Source: Actinobacteria bacterium 13_2_20CM_68_14
Lineage (GTDB): Bacteria > Actinomycetota > Thermoleophilia > Gaiellales > Gaiellaceae
Assembly (NCBI GenBank): GCA_001914705.1
Contig: MNDB01000067.1
Coordinates: 1-10,185, forward strand
Direction of reading: 5' to 3'
DNA: 10,185 nt
Position 1 is the stretch's first letter. Each line of letters starts with the position of its first letter. The notes below the pieces were generated by a model. That model had not been told where the DNA came from and did no database searches. It saw only the letters and a list, made by a program, of their open reading frames with translations. Shown here in pieces: positions 6,101 through 10,185 of this stretch. Both the position numbers and the translations under genes were made by a program.

Positions 6101-7017
6101 GCGAAAACGTCTGGGTGGTCGGGGGCGGCGTCATCGGCAGCCTCTTCGCCGCCCACCTCTCGCGGGTCGCCGACGTCACCCTGCTCTGCCGGCGTGACGA
6201 GCACGCGGCCGCTGTGGCGGAAAACGGCATTCTGGTCTCGGGCCGTGCGGACTTTGTCGGCCGGCCCCATGCGTCCACCGATCCCGCCGGACTAGCGGAG
6301 GCCGGGCTTGCGATCGTCGCGACCAAGGCGAACGACGTCGAGGCTGCGGCGGCGCGGCTAGAAGGGCGCCTCGGCGACGGCAGCGTCATGACCGTTCAGA
6401 ACGGCCTCGGCGCCGAGGAGGTGGTCCGCAGCCACGGTCCCTGGCCTCAACTCTCGGCGGTCACGTTCATGAGCGGGACGAAGGTGGCGGACGATCACGT
6501 CGAGTACGTGCTCGACACGCCGACCTGGCTGGCGCCCTACGAGGATGCGCCCTTCGACATCGCGGAGCGAACCGCGGCGCTGATTGTCGAGTCGGGGCTG
6601 AAGGCCGAGGCGATGCCAGACCTCGAGCCCGCGCGCTGGTCGAAGCTGATCTTCAATGCGACCGTCAACAGCGTCGCCGCGCTGACCGGGCTTCCCCACG
6701 CCTACCACTTCGCGGAGCTCGACCAGCCGACGGACCTCGGCCACCTCGTTCGCGGTCTGATGGACGAGGGGAAGCAGATCGCCGGTGCCGCGGGGATCTC
6801 TTTGCGCGAGGATCCCTGGGAGATGAACGTGCTCGCGACGCAGCGCGGCAGCCGCCACTACCCGTCCATGCTCGAAGACGTGGAGGCGCGCCGGCCGACC
6901 GAAGTCGACTTCATCACGGGCGCGCTCGTGCGCGAGGCGGACCGCCGCGGGGTCGAGGCACCGCTCATGACGGCCGTCTACCGCCTGGTCAAGGGTCGCG
7001 AGGCGTCGTACCTGTGA
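6097..7017 (+). CDS. Ketopantoate reductase (ApbA/PanE) family protein, copy 1
   Basis: 306 residues from GTG 6097, overlapping the upstream stop as GTGA. The N-terminal Rossmann domain has VVGGGVIGSLFAAHL (about 7-21) for NADP(H) and the conserved TVQNGLGAEE (about 99-108). The C-terminal helical domain keeps the catalytic motif: K183, N187 and N191 in WSKLIFNATVNSVAALTGL, and S267, D271, R275 and E279 in PSMLEDVEARRPTEVDF. All PanE-type residues are therefore present, so it should reduce a 2-keto acid-like compound or oxidise a 2-hydroxy acid. Position between a dehydratase and an M24 protein, with no pantothenate genes nearby, argues against a housekeeping PanE role; many family members are catabolic and of unknown substrate. 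Confidence 0.9.
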   Translation: MSENVWVVGGGVIGSLFAAHLSRVADVTLLCRRDEHAAAVAENGILVSGRADFVGRPHASTDPAGLAEAGLAIVATKANDVEAAAARLEGRLGDGSVMTVQNGLGAEEVVRSHGPWPQLSAVTFMSGTKVADDHVEYVLDTPTWLAPYEDAPFDIAERTAALIVESGLKAEAMPDLEPARWSKLIFNATVNSVAALTGLPHAYHFAELDQPTDLGHLVRGLMDEGKQIAGAAGISLREDPWEMNVLATQRGSRHYPSMLEDVEARRPTEVDFITGALVREADRRGVEAPLMTAVYRLVKGREASYL

Positions 7018-7934
7018 GGGTGACGATCGTCGGCTGCGGAGCGGTCGGGTCGCTGTTCGCGGCGAACCTTGCGCAGCTCGACGACGTCGAGGTCTGGGCG
7101 TTCGATCTCGACCGGGAGCACGTCGCGGCGATCAACGAGCACGGGCTGCGCCTCTCCGGAGCGGGCGAGATCGTCGGCAAGCTCAGCGCGACGACGGACG
7201 CCGCCGAGCTGCCACCCAGCGACTTCGGAATCGTCGCGACGAAGTGCATGCACACGGCCGCGGCGATCGAAGCGACTGCGGGGGCGTTCGCGAACGGCTC
7301 CGTCTGCTCGGTGCAGAACGGGGTCGGCAACGAGGAGGCGCTCGCGCAGCATGTCGAGCGCGTGATTCGCGGGACGACCTTCCCGGCGGGGCGCGTCGTC
7401 GAGCCCGGCCACGTGCAGTGGGACGTCAAGGGCGACACGACGATCGGGCCATTCGAGCCGAGCCCGGCGCCCACGGCCGACGTCGAGCAGCTCGCCGACG
7501 CCTGCACGCGCGGCGGCATGCCGACTCAGGCGGTCGCAGACGCGCGCGGCCCCCAATGGCGCAAGCTGATCTTCAACGCGGCGACGAACCCGATCGGCGC
7601 GCTGACGGGGCTCACGCACGGCCGCGTCGTCGAGGACGCCGGGCTGCGGCGACTCGTCTCCCAGCTCGTCGACGAGGGCAAGGCTGTCGCGGCGGCGCAG
7701 GGGATCGAGCTCGACGCCGACCCCGAGGAGCTGATCGATCACGCAGCGCGGCCGGACGTGGCCTACGACCACAAGGCGAGCATGCTCCAGGACGTCGAGG
7801 CCCGCAGGCCGACCGAGATCGACTATCTGAACGGCGGCATCGCCCGCTTCGGTCGTGAGCAGAGCGTGCCCACGCCGATGAATGACGCGGTGACGGCGCT
7901 GATCAAAGGATTAGAGGCATCGTGGAGACAGTGA
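7014..7934 (+). CDS. Ketopantoate reductase (ApbA/PanE) family protein, copy 2
   Basis: 306 residues from GTG 7014, with a GTGA overlap on copy 1. It has TIVGCGAVGSLFAANL at the N-terminus (G7, G9, G12 cofactor loop), SVQNGVGNEEAL at 99-110, the catalytic lysine K184 with N188 and N192 in WRKLIFNAATNPIGALTGL, and S256, D260, R264 and E268 in ASMLQDVEARRPTEIDY. It is a clear paralog of the preceding gene: KLIFNA, ALTGL and DVEARRPTE are shared exactly, while the substrate-side middle region (about 110-180) differs. The pair may act on two successive substrates or form a hetero-oligomer. Both active sites look complete, so neither is a decaying copy. It overlaps the next gene by 13 bp if that starts at 7922, or 4 bp if at 7931. 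Confidence 0.9.
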   Translation: MRVTIVGCGAVGSLFAANLAQLDDVEVWAFDLDREHVAAINEHGLRLSGAGEIVGKLSATTDAAELPPSDFGIVATKCMHTAAAIEATAGAFANGSVCSVQNGVGNEEALAQHVERVIRGTTFPAGRVVEPGHVQWDVKGDTTIGPFEPSPAPTADVEQLADACTRGGMPTQAVADARGPQWRKLIFNAATNPIGALTGLTHGRVVEDAGLRRLVSQLVDEGKAVAAAQGIELDADPEELIDHAARPDVAYDHKASMLQDVEARRPTEIDYLNGGIARFGREQSVPTPMNDAVTALIKGLEASWRQ

Positions 7935-9073
7935 GCCCTGCCGAGGTCGAGCGCCGCTACGCGAACGTCCGCGAGGCGCTCGTGCGTGACGGGCTCGACG
8001 CCGTGATCGTCTCCGGCAGCGAGTACAGCGGCTTCGAGGGGGCCGTCAGGTACCTGTCCGGCTTCCTGATCGTCCACCGGTACGCGTACGTGTTGCTGCC
8101 GGTCGAGGGCGATCCCTCGATCGTCTTCCCGGTCGAGGCCCGCTACGTCGGCGAGCACGGGACGACCTGGATCGACGAGCAGGTCTTCGTCGACGCGCCG
8201 GGCGCGTGGCTCCGCGACCGTGCCCGCGACCGGGGCTGGAAACGGGTCGGCGTCTATGGGCTCGACTACGTGATGACCGTCCGCGACTACCAGGCACTGG
8301 CGGGCGGCGAGCTCGAGCTCGTCCCCTACGACGTCGAGTTCGACCTCGCCCGGGCGGTCAAGAGCGACGAGGAGCTGGCTTCGGTGCGCGACAGCGTCCG
8401 GATCAATGCCGAGGGCTTCTGGATCTTTCTCGACGCCTTCGCGGTGGGCCGGTCAGAAGCCGAGCTTCTCGGCCCGTGCGAGGACTACTTCGTCGACAAG
8501 GGCTGCGGACGCCAGACGATGGACATGGTGCTCGTCGGCGAGAACGGAGAGGCCGAGCCCGAGTTCCGGATTGCGAGCCGCGACCGGCGAATCCGTGAGG
8601 GCGACCTCGTCCTGCCGTCGCTGGAGATCGCTGGGCCGGGCGGCCACTGGGTCGAGGTCTCGCGAGCGATCGCGGCCGGCGGTGGAGCGCCCGGTCCCGA
8701 GGCGAGGCGGATGCTCGAGGCTTACGAGGAGTACTACGAGGCGGCCCGCTCGGCGCTACGTCCCGGCGCCAGCGCGCACGACGTCCACCGCGCCGTCTCG
8801 AATGGCTTCAGCGACCGCGGCTACGAGCTCGGCCACGTCACTGGCCACTCGATCGGGATGACGATGATCGAGTTCCCGAAGATCGGCGAGGGAGTCGAGA
8901 CCGAGCTCGCCGCGAACATGGTCTTCTCGATGCACCCCCACGCCATCTCCGTCGACGGCCACGCGTGTCTCTATATGCAAGACACCTGGCTCGTCACCGA
9001 GAACGGCGGCGAGCCGCTCGCCGGCTTGCCGATGCGGATCTTCGACGGCGCTGAGTCTCGGCCGGACGACTGA
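7922..9073 (+). CDS. M24 (pita-bread/creatinase-fold) family protein lacking canonical metal ligands
   Basis: 383 residues from GTG 7922 (AGAGG at 7913-7917); an in-frame GTG at 7931 (380 aa) would give the same GTGA overlap as its neighbours. Residues 1-140 resemble the creatinase N-terminal domain (ALVRDGLDAVIVSG, YLSGFLIVHRYAYVLLP), and 155-370 the pita-bread domain. In aminopeptidase P/prolidase enzymes five residues (D, D, H, E, E) bind two metals. By motif alignment here these are E235 or L234 (LPSLEIAG), E245 (HWVEVSR), H309 (VTGHSIG), H338 (MVFSMHPH) and Q353 (YMQDTWLVTENGGEPL). Only the histidine is standard, so a normal metallopeptidase is unlikely. Creatinase and ectoine hydrolase (DoeA/EutD) are relatives that act on non-peptide C-N bonds. 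As last gene of the operon it may hydrolyse the imported substrate or an intermediate; which one is unknown. Confidence 0.85.
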   Translation: METVSPAEVERRYANVREALVRDGLDAVIVSGSEYSGFEGAVRYLSGFLIVHRYAYVLLPVEGDPSIVFPVEARYVGEHGTTWIDEQVFVDAPGAWLRDRARDRGWKRVGVYGLDYVMTVRDYQALAGGELELVPYDVEFDLARAVKSDEELASVRDSVRINAEGFWIFLDAFAVGRSEAELLGPCEDYFVDKGCGRQTMDMVLVGENGEAEPEFRIASRDRRIREGDLVLPSLEIAGPGGHWVEVSRAIAAGGGAPGPEARRMLEAYEEYYEAARSALRPGASAHDVHRAVSNGFSDRGYELGHVTGHSIGMTMIEFPKIGEGVETELAANMVFSMHPHAISVDGHACLYMQDTWLVTENGGEPLAGLPMRIFDGAESRPDD

Positions 9074-9149
9074 ACAGCAGCCTCGGCCGTTCGGACATAT
9101 CCCCGGCTCGCAGCTAGTTCGGTCCCCGGTGGCAACTCGGCCGGCGCGC

Positions 9150-9599
9150 CTACCCGATGGCGCCGGTGACCCTGAAGTTCTTGCTGACGAAGACGTGGTG
9201 CGGCCAGCTGATCTTGATCAAGTGGACGGCGTACGAGCCGTCGCTCAGCAACAGCACACGGTTGACTGTGCCGGCCGGATACTTGGCGATCGCGACGGCC
9301 TTGGCCTTGTTTGCCGCCGTTCCGGTGATGATTGTTCCCGACCTGGGATGCCAGCCCGCCGGGATCTGACCGACGGCTCGCTGGTTCGGACCACCCGCTT
9401 GCGGCTGGTTCAGCCCACTCGGCTGCGTCACGGCCGCAGCGTTCGCTGCTCCTGACGCGCCGTTGCCAAAGTTCGAGCTGGCGAACGCGTAGGCGCCGAT
9501 CGCGACCACGATGGTCGCGACGCCGATAGCGATGAACTTGATGGGCTTTCGAGAGAAGATCGAGCGGCTCCGTAACGCCGGATTGATGGTTGATCGCAC
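9150..9599 (-). CDS. Membrane-anchored protein with extracytoplasmic PepSY-like domain
   Basis: 149 residues from GTG 9599. The N-terminus is basic (RSTINPALRSRSIFSRKPIK), followed by one membrane helix at about residues 21-41 (FIAIGVATIVVAIGAYAFA). Next is a low-complexity Ala/Gln/Pro/Gly linker (about 42-83), then a compact domain with AKYPAGTVNRVLLLSDGSYAVHLIK and ending NFRVTGAIG. The yPaGtV...G.Y.VhI pattern resembles PepSY-type domains. The positive-inside rule places the C-terminal domain outside the cytoplasm. The function is not known. It converges on the catabolic operon and is divergent from the PRC-barrel gene. The start is uncertain: no Shine-Dalgarno lies close to the GTG, although AGGGAG occurs about 22 bases upstream and an in-frame CTG lies between. 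Confidence 0.75.
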   Translation of the reverse strand: MRSTINPALRSRSIFSRKPIKFIAIGVATIVVAIGAYAFASSNFGNGASGAANAAAVTQPSGLNQPQAGGPNQRAVGQIPAGWHPRSGTIITGTAANKAKAVAIAKYPAGTVNRVLLLSDGSYAVHLIKISWPHHVFVSKNFRVTGAIG

Positions 9600-9712
9600 T
9601 ATGCGCCGCGGCAGTAAGAGCTCCCTGTGATGGGGCTAAAAAGAGGTTAAGAAGCATTACTCGCGGAGCTGGAAGCGGGAGAAGTCGACGGCGCCTCCAC
9701 GCTCCGAAAGGA
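9600..9712. promoter_or_regulatory. Divergent intergenic region between membrane protein and PRC-barrel genes
   Basis: These 113 bp separate two oppositely transcribed genes and so should hold both promoters. The segment 9630-9660 is noticeably AT-richer than its surroundings (GGCTAAAAAGAGGTTAAGAA) and is the likely promoter core. No clear -35/-10 pair, palindrome or hairpin was recognised. Confidence 0.4.
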
Positions 9713-10033
9713 ATGCTCGGCCACGACGACAGCATCAAGGACTTTCAGGTCGAGGCGATTGACGGGAATGCCGGCAAGGTCTCCTGGGCGAGCTATGCAC
9801 CAGGTGAGAGCTATCTCGTCATCAACCTCCGGCGTCACCTCCATGAGACTCACCATGTCGTTCCCGCCGCCGCCGTCGAGAGGATCAGCATTTCGGAGCG
9901 GAAGGTGTGGCTCCGCGCAACGCGGGCTGAGGTCGAGCAGGCTCCTGAGCATCACGATCCGGAGGCACCGCTCGAATCGCCAACGGTCGACGCGGTAACG
10001 GGCACGGTGGCCACCTGGCTCCTCAGGGGGTAA
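9713..10033 (+). CDS. Small PRC-barrel-like domain protein
   Basis: About 106 residues from ATG 9713. The sequence around residues 10-75 (DFQVEAIDGNAGKVSWASYA, then ESYLVINLRR, THHVVPAAAVERISISERKVWL) matches the pattern of PRC-barrel proteins: a short all-beta domain starting with ...V.d.dG...GkV and ending with vPa.av..is...v.l. The C-terminus is acidic and histidine-containing. Such proteins occur as stand-alone, often stress-related or RNA-processing-associated domains; the role here is unknown. AAAGG lies only one base before the ATG, so the start is not firmly supported. The frame is open upstream to 9590, but that part is antisense to the membrane protein's 5' end and carries no domain. 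It ends at TAA just before the repeat region. Confidence 0.72.
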   Translation: MLGHDDSIKDFQVEAIDGNAGKVSWASYAPGESYLVINLRRHLHETHHVVPAAAVERISISERKVWLRATRAEVEQAPEHHDPEAPLESPTVDAVTGTVATWLLRG

Positions 10034-10081
10034 TGCGCTCCGCAGCTCTCGCACGCGTTGATTGAGGGACCGGCCTTCGCT

Positions 10082-10110
10082 AGGGACTGTCCCCGAAGGG
10101 GGCTGTCCCT
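10082..10110. repeat. REP-type hairpin 1
   Basis: AGGGACTGTCCCC (10082-10094) pairs with GGGGGCTGTCCCT (10098-10110) around a GAA loop, with one T-T mismatch and one G-U pair. The run AAAAA follows at 10111-10115. It lies 49 bp downstream of the PRC-barrel gene and might also affect its mRNA 3' end, but no U-tract follows on the plus strand. Confidence 0.75.
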
Positions 10111-10140
10111 AAAAACGTCATGCGGAGCGCCACCGGTTTG

Positions 10141-10171
10141 AGGGACAGTCCCCGTTCCGAGGACAGTCCCT
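10141..10171. repeat. REP-type hairpin 2
   Basis: AGGGACAGTCC (10141-10151) pairs with GGACAGTCCCT (10161-10171) around a 9-nt loop with a single central A-A mismatch. The first arm is also the reverse complement of the first arm of hairpin 1, so alternative long-range pairing is possible. Confidence 0.75.
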
Positions 10172-10185
10172 GGACCGGCCTTCGC

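Larger units (their letters stand above)
10067..10185. repeat. Repeat element with terminal inverted repeats between 14-bp direct repeats (REP/MITE-like)
   Basis: GGACCGGCCTTCGC occurs at 10067-10080 and again at 10172-10185, the last bases of the window. Between them is a 90-bp block starting AGGGACTGTCC (10082-10092) and ending with its exact reverse complement GGACAGTCCCT (10161-10171). The block contains four copies of a GGGAC(T/A)GTCCC-type core. This could be a small non-autonomous insertion with a target duplication, one unit of a 105-bp tandem repeat, or a cluster of REP palindromes mobilised by a REP-associated tyrosine transposase. No transposase is present. The window may end here because assembly broke in the repeat. 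Confidence 0.7.

Noticed and set aside
6097..7017. panE (pantothenate biosynthesis) symbol for the KPR genes
   Set aside because: There are two copies in a catabolic context without pan genes, so the substrate cannot be assumed to be ketopantoate.
6978..7772. Long minus-strand frames opposite the dehydratase and KPR genes (e.g. 5324-6010, 6978-7772)
   Set aside because: They are antisense shadows, Arg/Asp-rich and without motifs, opposite clearly functional genes.
4176..9073. Naming the operon as a hydroxyectoine utilisation (eut/doe) cluster
   Set aside because: EutA, the DoeB deacetylase, the transaminase and an ectoine transporter are not seen, while two KPRs, an AKR and a Liv importer are present. 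Family resemblance alone does not fix the substrate.
7922..9073. Xaa-Pro aminopeptidase/prolidase call for the M24 gene
   Set aside because: Four of the five metal ligands and the HEP histidine are replaced.
9074..9149. Terminator between the convergent M24 and membrane-protein genes
   Set aside because: I looked for a stem with a T-run on either strand and found only short GC-rich matches, not a convincing hairpin.

Overview
The window is high-GC DNA (mid-60s % GC judged by eye). GTG and TTG starts are frequent and several starts lack a clear Shine-Dalgarno sequence. This suggests a high-GC actinobacterium; a soil lineage such as Thermoleophilia is a guess from gene style, not proven. Almost all of the window is protein-coding. 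No rRNA, tRNA, CRISPR array or complete transposase gene was seen.

Layout. (1) Positions 1-3076, minus strand: a transport operon read right to left. It holds a bicupin protein, a secreted branched-chain-amino-acid-type substrate-binding protein (livK-like), a hairpin, the permease livH, and the first 42 codons of a probable second permease (livM-like), which runs off the left edge. (2) Positions 3077-3127: a very short divergent control region with two identical CGAATTCG palindromes one helical turn apart, between overlapping candidate promoters. (3) Positions 3128-9073, plus strand: a six-gene catabolic-type operon. The order is aldo/keto reductase, ornithine cyclodeaminase/mu-crystallin family protein, PLP-dependent threonine-dehydratase-like enzyme, two tandem ketopantoate-reductase-family proteins, and an M24/creatinase-fold protein that lacks the usual metal ligands. 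From the cyclodeaminase onward every gene overlaps the next. (4) Positions 9150-10033: a divergent pair unrelated to the pathway, namely a membrane-anchored protein with a PepSY-like end (minus) and a small PRC-barrel-like protein (plus). (5) Positions 10035-10185: a repeat-rich end with GGGACTGTCCC-type hairpins flanked by a 14-bp direct repeat.

Working model (inference): the divergent operons form one regulated unit that imports a small amino-acid-like compound and degrades it. A fold-type II PLP dehydratase would make an enamine/imine, a cyclodeaminase-family protein would reduce or cyclise it, KPR-family and aldo/keto reductases would act on keto or aldehyde intermediates, and the M24 protein would hydrolyse an amide, ring or amidine bond. 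The dehydratase + cyclodeaminase + M24 combination resembles the eutB-eutC-eutD (doeA) set of hydroxyectoine/ectoine breakdown. The dehydratase + cyclodeaminase pair also resembles bhcB-bhcD of the beta-hydroxyaspartate cycle. The two KPR paralogs, the AKR, the bicupin and the Liv-type importer fit neither, so the substrate is unknown and this may be an undescribed pathway.
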